A stretch of 64,000 nt of DNA from Petrolisthes cinctipes (Eukaryota; Arthropoda; Malacostraca; Decapoda; Porcellanidae), in NCBI GenBank assembly GCA_033782935.1, contig JAWQEG010000084.1, positions 372,001 to 436,000 on the forward strand, read 5' to 3'. The position numbers and the translations under genes are program-made. Numbering within the stretch: position 1 is the stretch's first letter; each line of letters starts with the position of its first letter. Positions 1 to 13,101 of the stretch are shown here, in pieces. Below the pieces are notes generated by a model. That model saw nothing but the letters and a program-made list of their open reading frames with translations, did not search any database and was not told the DNA's origin.

Positions 1-1294
1 AGAATATTTTCAAAATATAGGCTAAAAACATGCTAAAAATCGATCTTTTAGGTGCCAAAAAGTCGATATCTCATATTCAGGCTCAAAACACCCGAAAATT
101 CAATATTTTGGGGTCCCAGAAGTAATCTGTACATGCCTACTCAGTGTTAGAGTATTTTCAAAATACAGGCCCAAAACATGCTGAAAATCGATATTTTAGA
201 TGCCCAAAGTCAATATGTGCATGTATTTTCTGTACCCGTTTATATCTCAAATTCAGGCTCAAAACACCCGAAAATTCAATATTTTGGGGTCCCAGAAGCA
301 ATCTGTACATGCCTACACAGTGCTAGAATATTTTCAAAATATAGGCTAAAAACATGCTAAAAATCGACATTTTAGGTGTCAAAAAATCGATATATCAAAT
401 TCAGTCCCAAAACACCCGAAAATTCGATATTTAGAGGTCCCAGAAGGTATCTGTACATGCCTACTCCGTGTTAGAGTATTTTCAAAATACAGGCCAAAAA
501 CATACTGAAAATCGATATTTTTGGTGCCCAAAAGTCGATATGTGCATGTATCTTCTGTACCCGTTTATATCTCAAATTCAGGCTCAAAACACCCGAAAAT
601 TCAATATTTTGGGGTCCCAGAAGCAATCTGTACATGCCTACTCAGTGCTAGAATATTTTCAAAATATAGGCTAAAAAACATGCTAAAAATCGATCTTTCA
701 TGTGCCAAAAAGTCGATATCTCAAATTCAGTCCCAAAACACCCGAAAATTCGATATTTTGGGGTCCCAGAAGCGATCTGTACATGCCTACTCCGTGTTAG
801 AGTATTTTCAAAATACATGCTCAAAACATACTGAAAATCGATCTTTTAGGTGCACAAAAGTCGATATGTGTATGCATCTTCAGTACGCGTTTATATCTCA
901 AATTCAGGCTCAAAACACCCGAAAATTCAATATTTTGGGGTCCCAGAAGCAATCTGTACATGCCTACTCAGTGTTAGAGTATTTTCAAAATACAGGCCCA
1001 AAACATGCTGAAAATCGATATTTTAGATGCCCAAAGTCAATATGTGCATGCATCTTCTGTACCCGTTTATATCTCAAATTCTGGCCCTAAACACCCGAAA
1101 ATTCAATATTTTGGGGTTCCAGAAGCAATCTGTACATGCCTACTCAGTGCTAGAATATTTTCAAAATATAGGCTAAAAACATGCTAAAAATCGATCTTTT
1201 AGGTGCCAAAAAGTCGATATCTCAAATTCAGTCCCAAAACACCCGAAAATTCGATATTTAGGGGTCCCAGAAGCGATCTGTACATGCCTACTCC
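1..1294 (+). repeat. Array segment: left edge, hybrid monomers
   Basis: Order: partial C 1-143 (C1 front, but the tail matches the A1/B type with ATTCAGGCTC and CAATATTTT); B1 144-319; C2 320-467; A/B hybrid 468-644 (A2 front, B2-like ATATTTTTGGTGCCC, B-type tail); C1 645-793 (one extra A); A1 794-970; B1 971-1146 with an A2-like TTCTGGCCCTAAAC; C1 1147-1294. The first junction puts B directly after C with no A, and 468-644 is followed directly by C with no B. Confidence 0.85.
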
Positions 1295-1302
1295 GTGTTA
1301 GA

Positions 1303-1317
1303 GTATTTTCAAAATAC
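1303..1317. repeat. 15-bp perfect palindrome near monomer start (class A/B form)
   Basis: GTATTTTCAAAATAC has two 7-bp arms around a single C. It recurs 8 bases into most A1, A2 and B1 monomers. In class C the same position reads ATATTTTCAAAATAT (for example 1656-1670), still a perfect palindrome although both outer bases have changed. B2 (for example 15429-15443) reads GTATTTTCAAAATTC with one mismatch, and a subset of B1 reads GTATTTTCAATATAC. It could extrude a small hairpin or be a dimeric protein site; neither is shown. Confidence 0.8.
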
Positions 1318-2528
1318 ATGCTCAAAACATACTGAAAATCGATCTTTTAGGTGCACAAAAGTCGATATGTGCATGCATCTTCAGTACCCGTTTATATCTC
1401 AAATTCAGGCTCAAAACACCCGAAAATTCAATATTTTGGGGTCCCAGAAGCAATCTGTACATGCCTACTCAGTGTTAGAGTATTTTCAAAATACAGGCCC
1501 AAAACATGCTGAAAATCGATATTTTAGATGCCCAAAGTCAATATGTGCATGTATCTTCTGTACCCATTTATATCTCAAATTCAGGCTCAAAACACCCGAA
1601 AATTCAATATTTTGGGGTCCCAGAAGCAATCTGTACATGCCTACACTGTGTTAGAATATTTTCAAAATATAGGCTAAAAACATGCTAAAAATCGACATTT
1701 TAGGTGCCAAAAAATCGATATCTCAAATTCAGTCCCAAAACACCCGAAAATTCGATATTTAGAGGTCCTAGAAGGTATCTGTACATGCCTACTCCGTGTT
1801 AGAGTATTTTCAAAATACAGGCCAAAAACATACTGAAAATCGATCTTTTAGGTGCCCAAAAGTCGATATGTGCATGCATCTTCTGTACCCGTTTATATCT
1901 CAAATTCTGGCCCTAAACACCCGAAAATTCGATATTTTGGGGTCCCAGAAGCGATCTGTACATGCCTACTCCGTGTTAGAGTATTTTCAAATTTCAGGCC
2001 CAAAACATGCTGAAAATCGATATTTTTGGTGCCCAAAGTCAATATGTGCATGTATCTTCATACCCGTTTATATCTCAAATTCAGGCTCAAAACACCCGAA
2101 AATTCAATATTTTGGGGTCCCAGAAGCAATCTGTACATGCCTACTCAGTGCTAGAATATTTTCAAAATATAGGCTAAAAACATGCTGAAAATCGATCTTT
2201 TAGGTGCCAAAAAGTCGATATCTCAAATTCAGTCCCAAAACACCCGAAAATTCGATATTTAGGGGTCCCAGAAGTGATCTGTACATGCCTACTCCGTGTT
2301 AGAGTATTTTCAAAATACATGCTCAAAACATACTGAAAATCGATCTTTTAGGTGCACAAAATTCGATATGTGCATGCATCTTCAGTACCCGTTTATATCT
2401 CAAATTCAGGCTCAAAACACCCTAAAATTCAATATTTTGGGGTCCCAGAAGCAATCTGTACATGCCTACTCAGTGTTAGAGTATTTTCAAAATACAGGCC
2501 CAAAACATGCTGAAAATCGATATTTTAG

Positions 2529-2559
2529 ATGCATTTTAGATGCACATATTGGTGCATGT
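2529..2559 (+). repeat. Rearranged interior of enlarged B1 monomer
   Basis: Normal B1 reads TTTTAGATGCCCAAAGTC here. This copy repeats TTTTAGATGC once more and then has ACATATTGG before GTGCATG, making the monomer 182 bp. The same change occurs in B1 at 3481-3662, 1008 bp away, and I saw it nowhere else. It looks like a short templated duplication with local sequence replacement. Confidence 0.85.
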
Positions 2560-4311
2560 ATTTTCTGTACCCGTTTATATCTCAAATTCAGGCTCAAAAC
2601 ACCCGAAAATTCAATATTTTGGGGTCCCAGAAGCAATCTGTACATGCCTACATAGTGCTAGAATATTTTCAAAATATAGGCTAAAAACATGCTAAAAATC
2701 GACATTTTAGGTGTCAAAAAATCGATATCTCAAATTCAGTCCCAAAACACCCGAAAATTCGATATTTAGGGGTCCCAGAAGCGATCTGTACATGCCTACT
2801 CCGTGTTAGAGTATTTTCAAAATACATGATCAAAACATACTGAAAATCGATCTTTTAGGTGCACAAAAGTCGATATGTGCATGCATCTTCAGTACCCGTT
2901 TATATCTCAAATTCAGGCTCAAAACACCCGAAAATTCAATATTTTGGGGTCCCAGAAGCAATCTGTACATGCCTACTCAGTGTTAGAGTATTTTCAAAAT
3001 ACAGGCCCAAAACATGCTGAAAATCGATATTTTAGATGCCCAAAGTCAATATGTGCATGTATTTTCTGTACCCGTTTATATCTCAAATTCAGGCTCAAAA
3101 CACCCGAAAATTCAATATTTTGGGGTCCCAGAAGCAATCTGTACATGCCTACTCAGTGCTAGAATATTTTCAAAATATAGGCTAAAAACATGCTAAAAAT
3201 CGATCTTTTAGGTGCCAAAAAGTCGATATCTCAAATTCAGTCCCAAAACACCCGAAAATTCGATATTTAGGGGTCCCAGAAGTGATCTGTACATGCCTAC
3301 TCCGTGTTAGAGTATTTTCAAAATACATGCTCAAAACATACTGAAAATCGATCTTTTAGGTGCCCAAAAGTCGATATGTGCATGCATCTTCAGTACCCGT
3401 TTATATCTCAAATTCAGGCTCAAAACACCCGAAAATTCAATATTTTTGGGTCCCAGAAGCAATCTGTACATGCCTACTCAGTGTTAGAGTATTTTCAAAA
3501 TACAGGCCCAAAACATGCTGAAAATCGATATTTTAGATGCATTTTAGATGCACATATTGGTGCATGTATTTTCTGTACCCGTTTATATCTCAAATTCAGG
3601 CTCAAAACACCCGAAGATTCAATATTTTGGGGTCCCAGAAGCAATCTGTACATGCCTACACAGTGCTAGAATATTTTCAAAATATAGGCTAAAAACATGC
3701 TAAAAATCGACATTTTAGGTGCCAAAAAATCGATATCTCAAATTCAGTCCCAAAACACCCGAAAATTCGATATTTAGAGGTCCCAGAAGGTATCTGTACA
3801 TGCCTACTCCGTGATAGAGTATTTTCAAAATACAGGCCAAAAACATACTGAAAATCGATCTTTTAGGTGCACAAAAGTCGATATGTGCATGCATCTTCTG
3901 TACCCGTTTATATCTCAAATTCTGGCCCTAAACCCCCGAAAATTCGATATTTTGGGGTCCCAGAAGCGATCTGTACATGCCTACTCCGTGTTAGAGTATT
4001 TTCAAAATTCAGGCCCAAAACATGCTGAAAATCGATATTTTTGGTGCCCAAAGTCAATATGTGCATGTATCTTCTGTACCCGTTTATATCTCAAATTCAG
4101 GCTCAAAACACCCGAAAATTCAATATTTTGGTGTTCCAGAAGCAATCTGTACATGCCTACTCAGTGCTAGAATATTTTCAAAATATAGGCTAAAAACATG
4201 CTAAAAATCGATCTTTTAGGTGCCAAAAAGTCGATATCTCAAATTCAGTCCCAAAACACCCGAAAATTCGATATTTAGGGGTCCCAGAAGCGATCTGTAC
4301 ATGCCTACTCC

Positions 4312-7300
4312 GTGTTAGAGTATTTTCAAAATACATGCTCAAAACATACTGAAAATCGATCTTTTAGGTTCACAAAATTCGATATGTGCATATGCATCTT
4401 CAGTACCCGTTTATATCTCAAATTCAGGCTCAAAACACACGAAAATTCAATATTTTGGGGTCCCAGGAGCAATCTGTACATGTCTACACAGTGCTAGAAT
4501 ATTTTCAAAATATAGGCTAAAAACATGCTAAAAATCGACATTTTAGGTGCCAAAAAATCGATATCTCAAATTCAGTCCCAAAACACCCGTAAATTCGATA
4601 TTTAGAGGTCCCAGAAGGTATCTGTACATGCCTACTCCGTGTTAGAGTATTTTCAAAATACAGGCCAAAAACATACTGAAAATCGATCTTTTAGGTGCCC
4701 AAAAGTCGATATGTTCATGCATCTTCTGTACCCATTTATATCTCAAATTCTGGACCTAAACACCCGAGAATTCGATATTTTGGGGTCCCAGAAGCGATCT
4801 GTACATGCCTACTCCGTGTTAGAGTATTTTCAAATTTCAGGCCCAAAACATGCTGAAAATCGATATTTTTGGTGCCCAAAGTCAATATGTGCATGTATCT
4901 TCTGTACCCGTTTATATCTCAAATTCAGGCTCAAAACACCCGAAAATTCAATATTTTGGGGTCCCAGAAGCAATGTGTACATGCCTACTCAGTGCTAGAA
5001 TATTTTCAAAATATAGGCTAAAAACATGCTAAAAATCGATCTTTTAGGTGCCAAAAAGTCGATATCTCAAATTCAGTCCCAAAACACCCGAAAATTCGAT
5101 ATTTAGGGGTCCCAGAAGCGATCTGTACATGCCTACTCCTTGTTAGAGTATTTTCAAAATACATGCTCAAAACATACTGAAAATCGATCTTTTAGGTGCA
5201 CAAAAGTCGATATGTGCATGCATCTTCAGTACCCGTTTATATCTCAATTTCAGGCTCAAAACACCCGAAAATTCAATATTTTGGGGTCCCAGAAGCAATC
5301 TGTACATGCCTACTCAGTGTTAGAGTATTTTCAAAATACAGGCCCAAAACATGCTGAATATCGATATTTTAGATGCCCAAAGTCAATATGTGCATGTATC
5401 TTCTGTACCCGTTTATATCTCAAATTCAGGCTCAAAATACCCGAAAATTCAATATTTTCGGGTCCCAGAAGCAATCTGTACATGCCTACACAGTGCTAGA
5501 ATATTTTCAAAATATAGGCTGAAAACAAGCTAAAAATCGACATTTTAGGTGCCAAAAAATCGATATCTCAAATTCAGTCCCAAAACACCCGAAAATTCGA
5601 TATTTAGAGGTCCCAGAAGGTATCTGTACATGCCTACTCCGTGTTAGAGTATTTTCAAAATTCAGGCCCAAAACATTCTGAAAATCGATATTTTTGGTGC
5701 CCAAAGTCAATATGTGCATGTATCTTCAGTACCCGTTTATATCTCAAATCTAGGCTCAAAACACCCGAAAATTCAATATTTTGGGGTCTCAGAAGCAATC
5801 TGTACATGCCTACACAGTGCTAGAATATTTTCAAAATATAGGCTAAAAACATGCTAAAAATCGACATTTTAGGTGCCAAAAAGTCGATATCTCAAATTCA
5901 GTCCCAAAACACCCGAAAATTCGATATTTAGAGGTCCCAGAAGGTATCTGTACATGCCTACTCCGTGTTAGAGTATTTTCAAAATACAGGCCAAAAACAT
6001 ACTGAAAATCGATCTTTTAGGTGCCAAAAAGTCGATATGTGCATGCATCTTCTGTACCCGTTTATATCTTAAATTCTGGCCCTAAACACCCGAAAATTCA
6101 TTATTTTGGGGTCCCAGAAGCAATCTGTACATGCCTACACAGTGCTAGAATATTTTCAAAATATAGGCCCAAAACATGCTGTAAATCGATATTTTTGGTG
6201 CCCAAAGTCAATATGTGCATGTATCTTCTGTACCCGTTTATATCTCAAATTCAGGCTCAAAACACCCGAAAATTCAATATTTTGGGGTCCCAGAAGCAAT
6301 CTGTACATGCCTACTCAGTGCTAGAATATTTTCAAAATATAGGCTAAAAACATGCTAAAAATCGATCTTTTAGGTGCCAAAAAGTCGATATCTCAAATTC
6401 AGTCCCAAAACACCCGAAAATTCGATATTTAGGGGTCCCAGAAGCGATCTGTACATGCCTACTCCGTGTTAGAGTATTTTCAAAATACATGCTCAAAACA
6501 TACTGAAAATCGATCTTTTAGGTGCACAAAAGTCGATATGTGCATGCATCTTCAGTACCCGTTTATATCTCAAATTCAGGCTCAAAACACCCGAAAATTC
6601 AATATTTAGGGGTCCCAGAAGCAATCTGTATATGCCTACACAGTGCTAGAATATTTTCAAAATATAGGCTAAAAACATGCTAAAAATCGACATTTTAGGT
6701 GCCAAAAAATCGATATCTCAAATTCAGTCCCAAAACACCCGAAAATTCGATATTTAGAGGTCCCAGAAGGTATCTGTACATGCTTACCCCGTGTTAGAGT
6801 ATTTTCAAATTACAGGCCAAAAACATACTGAAAATCGATCTTTTAGGTGCACAAAAGTCGATATGTGCATGCATCTTCTGTGCCCGTTTATATCTCAAAT
6901 TCTGGCCCTAAACACCCGAAAATTCGATATTTTGGGGTCCCAGAAGCGATCTGTACAAGCCTACTCCGTGTTAGAGTATTTTCAAAATTCAGGCCCAAAA
7001 CATGCTGAAAATCGATATTTTTGGTGCCCAAAGTCAATATGTGCATGTATCTTCTGTACCCGTTTATATCTCAAATTCAGGCTCAAAACACCCGAAAATT
7101 CAATATTTTGGGGTCCCAGAAGCAATCTGTACATGCCTACACAGTGCTAGAATATTTTCAAAAAAAAAGGCTAAAAACATGCTAAAAATCGACATTTTAG
7201 GTGCCAAAAAATCGATATCTCAAATTCAGTCCCAAAACACCCGAAAATTCGATATTTAGAGGTCCCAGAAGGTATCTGTACATGCCTACTCTGTGGTAGA

Positions 7301-9122
7301 GTATTTTCAAAATACAGGCCAAAAACATACTGAAAATCTATCTTTTAGGTGCCCAAAAGTCGATATGTGCATGCATCTTCTGTACCCGTTTATATCTCAA
7401 ATTCTTGCCCTAAACACCCGAAAATTCGATATTTTGGGGTCCCAGAAGCGATCTGTACATGCCTACTCAGTGCTAGAATATTTTCAAAATATAGGCTAAA
7501 AACATGCTAAAAATCGATCTTTTAGGTGCCAAAAAGTCGATATCTCAAATTCAGTCCCAAAACACCCGAAAATTCGATATTTAGGGGTCCCTGAAGCGAT
7601 CTGTACATGCCTACTCCGTGTTAGAGTATTTTCAAAATACATGCTCAAAACATACTGAAAATCGATCTTTTAGGTGCACAAAAGTCGATATGTGCATGCA
7701 TCTTCAGTACCCGTTTATATCTCAAATTCAGGCTCAAAACACCCGAAAATTCAATATTTTGGGGTCCCAGAAGCGATCTGTACATGCCTACTCCTTGTTA
7801 GAGTATTTTCAAAATACATGCTCAAAACATACTGAAAATCGATCTTTTAGGTGCACAAAAGTCGATATGTGCATGCATCTTCAGTACCCGTTTATATCTC
7901 AAATTCAGGCTCAAAACACCCGAAAATTCAATATTTTGGGGTCCCAGAAGCAATCTGTACATGCCTACACACTGCTAGAATATTTTCAAAATATAGGCTA
8001 AAAACATGCTAAAAATCGATCTTTTAGGTGCCAAAAAATCGATATCTCAAATTCAGTCCCAAAACACCCGAAAATTCGATATTTAGAGGTCCCAGAAGGC
8101 ATCTGTATATGCCTACTCCGTGTTAGAGTATTTTCAAAATACATGCTCAAAACATACTGAAAATCGATCTTTTAGGTGCACAAAAGTCGATATGTGCATG
8201 CATCTTCAGTACCCGTTTATATCTCAAATTCAGGCTCAAAACACCCGAAAATTCAATATTTTGGGGTCCCAGAAGCAATCTGTACATGCCTACTCAGTGT
8301 TAGAGTATTTTCAAAATACAGGCCCAAAACATGCTGAAAATCGATATTTTAGATGCCCAAAGTCAATATGTGCATGTATCTTCTGTACCCGTTTATATCT
8401 CAAATTCTTGCCCTAAACACCCGAAAATTCGATATTTTGGGGTCCCAGAAGCGTTTTGTACATGCCTACTCAGTGCTAGAATATTTTCAAAATATAGGCT
8501 AAAAACATGCAAAAAATCGATCTTATAGGTGCCAAAAAGTCGATATCTCAAATTCAGTCCCAAAACACCCGAAAATTCGATATTTAGGGGTCCCAGAAGC
8601 GATCTGTACATGCCAACTCCGTGTTAGAGTATTTTCAAAATACATGCTCAAAACATACTGAAAATCGATCTTTTAGGTGCACAAAAGTCGATATGTGCAT
8701 GCATCTTCTGTACCCGTTTATATCTCAAATTCTGGCTCTAAACACCCGAAAATTCGATATTTTGGGGTCCCAGAAGCGATCTGTACATGCCTACTCCGTG
8801 TTAGAGTATTTTCAAAATTCAGGTCCAAAACATGCTGAAAATCGATATTTTTGGTGCCCAAAGTCAATATGTGCATGTATCTTCTGTACCCGTTTATATC
8901 TCAAATTCAGGCTCAAAACACCCGAAAATTCAATATTTTGGGGTCCCAGAAGCAATCTGTACATGCCTACTCAGTGCTAGAATATTTTCAAAATATAGGC
9001 TAAAAACATGCTAAAAATCGATCTTTTAGGTGCCAAAAAGTCGATATCTCAAATTCAGTCCCAAAACAACCCGAAAATTCGATATTTAGGGGTCCCAGAA
9101 GCGATCTGTACATGCCTACTCC
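4312..9122 (+). repeat. Array segment: mixed trimers, A-C dimers and an A-A doublet
   Basis: Order: A1 4312 (179 bp, 2-bp insertion giving GCATATGCATC), C2 4491, A2 4639, B2 4816, C1 4992, A1 5140, B1 5317, C2 5493, B2 5641 (no A before it), C2 5817, A2 5965, C/B2 hybrid 6142, C1 6318, A1 6466, C2 6643, A2 6791, B2 6968, C2 7144, A2 7293, C1 7470, A1 7618, A1 7795 (A-A), C 7972, A1 8120, B1 8297, C1 8473, A1/A2 hybrid 8621, B2 8798, C1 8974-9122. Skipping B makes dimers of about 325 bp. Confidence 0.86.
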
Positions 9123-11107
9123 GTGTTAGAGTATTTTCAAAATACATGCTCAAAACATACTGAAAATCGATCTTTTAGGTGCACAAAAGTCGATATGTGC
9201 ATGCATCTTCAGTACCCGTTTATATCTCAAATTCAGGCTCAAAACACCTGAAAATTCAATATTTTGGGGTCCCAGAAGCAATCTGTACATGTCTACTCAG
9301 TGTTAGAGTAATTTCAAAATACAGGCCCAAAACATGCAGAAAATCGATATTTTAGATGCCCAAAGTCAATATGTGCATGTATCTTCTGTACCCGTTTATA
9401 TCTCAAATTCAGGCTCAAAACACCCGTAAATTCAATATTTTGGGGTCCCAGAAGCAATCTGTACATGCCTACTCAGTGCTAGAATATTTTCAAAATATAG
9501 GCTAAAATCATTTTAAAAATCGACATTTTAGGTGCCAAAAAATCGATATCTCAAATTCAGTCCCAAAACACCCGAAAATTCGATATTTAGAGGTCCCAGA
9601 AGGCATCTGTATATGCCTACTCCGTGTTAGAGTATTTTCAAAATACAGGCCAAAAACATACTGAAAATCGATCTTTTAGGTGCCCAAAAGTCGATATGTG
9701 CATGCATCTTCAGTACCCGTTTATATCTCAAATTCTGGCCCTAAACAACCGAAAATTCGATATTTTGGGGTCCCAGAAGCAATCTGTACATGCCTACTCC
9801 GTGTTAGAGTATTTTCAGAATTCAGGCCCAAAACATGCTGAAAATCGATATTTTTGGTGCCCAAAGTCAATATGTGCATGTATCTTCTGTACCCGTTTAT
9901 ATCTCAATTTCAGGCTCAAAACACCCGAAAATTCAATATTTTCGGGTCCCAGAAGAAATCTGTACAGTGCTAGAATATTTTCAAAATATAGGCTAAAAAC
10001 ATGCTAAAAATCGATCTTTTAGGTGCCAAAAAGTCGATATATCAAATTCAGTCCAAAAACACCCGAAAATTCGATATTTAGGGGTCCCAGAAGCGATCTG
10101 TACATGCCTACTCCGTGTTAGAGTATTTTCAAAATACATGCTCAAAACATACTGAAAATCGATCTTTTAGGTGCACAAAAGTCGATATGTGCATGCATCT
10201 TCAGTACCCGTTTATATCTCAAATTCAGGCTCAAAACACCCGAAAATTCAATATATTGGGGTCCCAGAAGCAATCTGTACATGCCTACTCAGTGTTAGAG
10301 TATTTTCAAAATACAGGCCCAAAACATGCTGAAAATCGATATTTTAGATGCCCAAAGTCAATATGTGCATGTATCTTCTGTACCCGTTTATATCTCAAAT
10401 TCAGGCTCAAAACACCCGAAAATTCAATATTTTGGGGTCCCAGAAGAAATCTGTACAGTGCTAGAATATTTTCAAAATATAGGCTAAAAACATGCTAAAA
10501 ATCGATCTTTTAGGTGCCAAAAAGTCGATATATCAAATTCAGTCCAAAAACACCCGAAAATTCGATATTTAGGGGTCCCAGAAGCGATCTGTACATGCCT
10601 ACTCCGTGTTAGAGTATTTTCAAAATACATGCTCAAAACATACTGAAAATCGATCTTTTAGGTGCACAAAAGTCGATATGTGCATGCATCTTCAGTACCC
10701 GTTTATATCTCAAATTCAGGCTCAAAACACCCGAAAATTCAATATATTGGGGTCCCAGAAGCAATCTGTACATGCCTACTCAGTGTTAGAGTATTTTCAA
10801 AATACAGGCCCAAAACATGCTGAAAATCGATATTTTAGATGCCCAAAGTCAATATGTGCATGTATCTTCTGTACCCGTTTATATCTCAAATTCAGGCTCA
10901 AAACACCCGAAAATTCAATATTTTGGGGTCCCAGAAGCAATCTGTACATGCCTACTCAGTGCTAGAATATTTTCAAAATATAGGCTAAAAACATGCTAAA
11001 AATCGATCTTTTAGGTGCCAAAAAGTCGATATCTCAAATTCAGTCCCAAAACAACCCGAAAATTCGATATTTAGGGGTCCCAGAAGCGATCTGTACATGC
11101 CTACACC
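9123..11107 (+). repeat. Super-repeat of about 2 kb, copy 1 (1985 bp, 12 monomers)
   Basis: Order: A1 9123, B1 9300 (starts GTGTTAGAGTAATTTC after CATGTCTACTCA), C2 9476, A2 9624, B2 9801 (166 bp, 10-bp linker deletion), C1 9967, A1 10115, B1 10292 (166 bp), C1 10458, A1 10606, B1 10783, C1 10959 (149 bp). The trimer 10115-10605 and the following one are near-identical, both with AATATATTGGGG. CATGTCTACTCA and GTAATTTC mark this family and recur 1985 and 3979 bp downstream. Confidence 0.88.
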
Positions 11108-13101
11108 GTGTTAGAGTATTTTCAAAATACATGCTCAAAACATACTGAAAATCGATCTTTTAGGTGCACAAAAGTCGATATGTGCATGCATCTTCAGTAC
11201 CCGTTTATATCTCAAATTCAGGCTCAAAACACCCGAAAATTCAATATTTTGGGGTCCCAGAAGCAATCTGTACATGTCTACTCAGTGTTAGAGTAATTTC
11301 AAAATACAGGCCCAAAACATGCAGAAAATCGATATTTTAGATGCCCAAAGTCAATATGTGCATGTATCTTCTGTACCCGTTTATATCTCAAATTCAGGCT
11401 CAAAACACCCGTAAATTCAATATTTTGGGGTCCCAGAAGCAATCTGTACATGCCTACTCAGTGCTAGAATATTTTCAAAATATAGGCTAAAATCATTTTA
11501 AAAATCGACATTTTAGGTGCCAAAAAATCGATATCTCAAATTCAGTCCCAAAACACCCGAAAATTCGATATTTAGAGGTCCCAGAAGGCATCTGTATATG
11601 CCTACTCCGTGTTAGAGTATTTTCAAAATACAGGCCAAAAACATACTGAAAATCGATCTTTTAGGTGCCCAAAAGTCGATATGTGCATGCATCTTCAGTA
11701 CCCGTTTATATCTCAAATTCTGGCCCTAAACAACCGAAAATTCGATATTTTGGGGTCCCAGAAGCAATCTGTACATGCCTACTCCGTGTTAGAGTATTTT
11801 CAGAATTCAGGCCCAAAACATGCTGAAAATCGATATTTTTGGTGCCCAAAGTCAATATGTGCATGTATCTTCTGTACCCGTTTATATCTCAATTTCAGGC
11901 TCAAAACACCCGAAAATTCAATATTTTCGGGTCCCAGAAGAAATCTGTACAGTGCTAGAATATTTTCAAAATATAGGCTAAAAACATGCTAAAAATCGAT
12001 CTTTTAGGTGCCAAAAAGTCGATATATCAAATTCAGTCCAAAAACACCCGAAAATTCGATATTTAGGGGTCCCAGAAGCGATCTGTACATGCCTACTCCG
12101 TGTTAGAGTATTTTCAAAATACATGCTCAAAACATACTGAAAATCGATCTTTTAGGTGCACAAAAGTCGATATGTGCATGCATCTTCAGTACCCGTTTAT
12201 ATCTCAAATTCAGGCTCAAAACACCCGAAAATTCAATATATTGGGGTCCCAGAAGCAATCTGTACATGCCTACTCAGTGTTAGAGTATTTTCAAAATACA
12301 GGCCCAAAACATGCTGAAAATCGATATTTTAGATGCCCAAAGTCAATATGTGCATGTATCTTCTGTACCCGTTTATATCTCAAATTCTTGCCCTAAACAC
12401 CCGAAAATTCGATATTTTGGGGTCCCAGAAGCGTTTTGTACATGCCTACTCAGTGCTAGAATATTTTCAAAATATAGGCTAAAAACATGCTAAAAATCGA
12501 TCTTTTAGGTGCCAAAAAGTCGATATCTCAAATTCAGTCCCAAAACACCCGAAAATTCGATATTTAGGGGTCCCAGAAGCGATCTGTACATGCCTACTCC
12601 GTGTTAGAGTATTTTCAAAATACATGCTCAAAACATACTGAAAATCGATCTTTTAGGTGCACAAAAGTCGATATGTGCATGCATCTTCTGTACCCGTTTA
12701 TATCTCAAATTCTGTCTCTAAACACCCGAAAATTCGATATTTTGGGGTCCCAGAAGCGATCTGTACATGCCTACTCCGTGTTAGAGTATTTTCAAAATTC
12801 AGGTCCAAAGCATGCTGAAAATCGATATTTTTGGTGCCCAAAGTCAATATGTGCATGTATCTTCTGTACCCGTTTATATCTCAAATTCAGGCTCAAAACA
12901 CCCGAAAATTCAATATTTTGGGGTCCCAGAAGCAATCTGTACATGCCTACTCAGTGCTAGAATATTTTCAAAATATAGGCTAAAAACATGCTAAAAATCG
13001 ATCTTTTAGGTGCCAAAAAGTCGATATCTCAAATTCAGTCCCAAAACACCCGAAAATTCGATATTTAGGGGTCCCAGAAGCGATCTGTACATGCCTACTC
13101 C
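11108..13101 (+). repeat. Super-repeat of about 2 kb, copy 2 (1994 bp, 12 monomers)
   Basis: Order: A1 11108, B1 11285, C2 11461, A2 11609, B2 11786 (166 bp), C1 11952, A1 12100, B1 12277, C1 12453, A1/A2 hybrid 12601, B2 12778, C1 12954. The first half matches copy 1. The second half (12277-13101) instead matches 8297-9122, including the private GAAGCGTTTTGTACATG at about 8450 and 12430, 3980 bp apart. The block is therefore a mosaic of two upstream regions. Confidence 0.88.

Larger units (their letters stand above)
1295..4311 (+). repeat. Array segment: hexamers with enlarged B monomers
   Basis: Order: A1 1295, B1 1472, C2 1648, A2 1796, B2 1973 (175 bp), C1 2148, A1 2296, B1+ 2473-2654 (182 bp), C2/C1 2655, A1 2803, B1 2980, C1 3156, A1 3304, B1+ 3481-3662 (182 bp), C2 3663, A2 3811 (starts GTGATAGAG and carries A1-type GTGCAC), B2 3988, C1 4164. 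The two enlarged B1 monomers are 1008 bp apart and share the same rearranged interior, so they descend from one event and spread with the HOR. Confidence 0.87.

Noticed and set aside
7144..7180. Runs of A at 7160 and 23895 as poly(A) tails of retroelements
   Set aside because: They are only 8 bases long, arise from the normal CAAAATATAGG or CAAAATACAGG position by small changes, and nothing foreign lies next to them.
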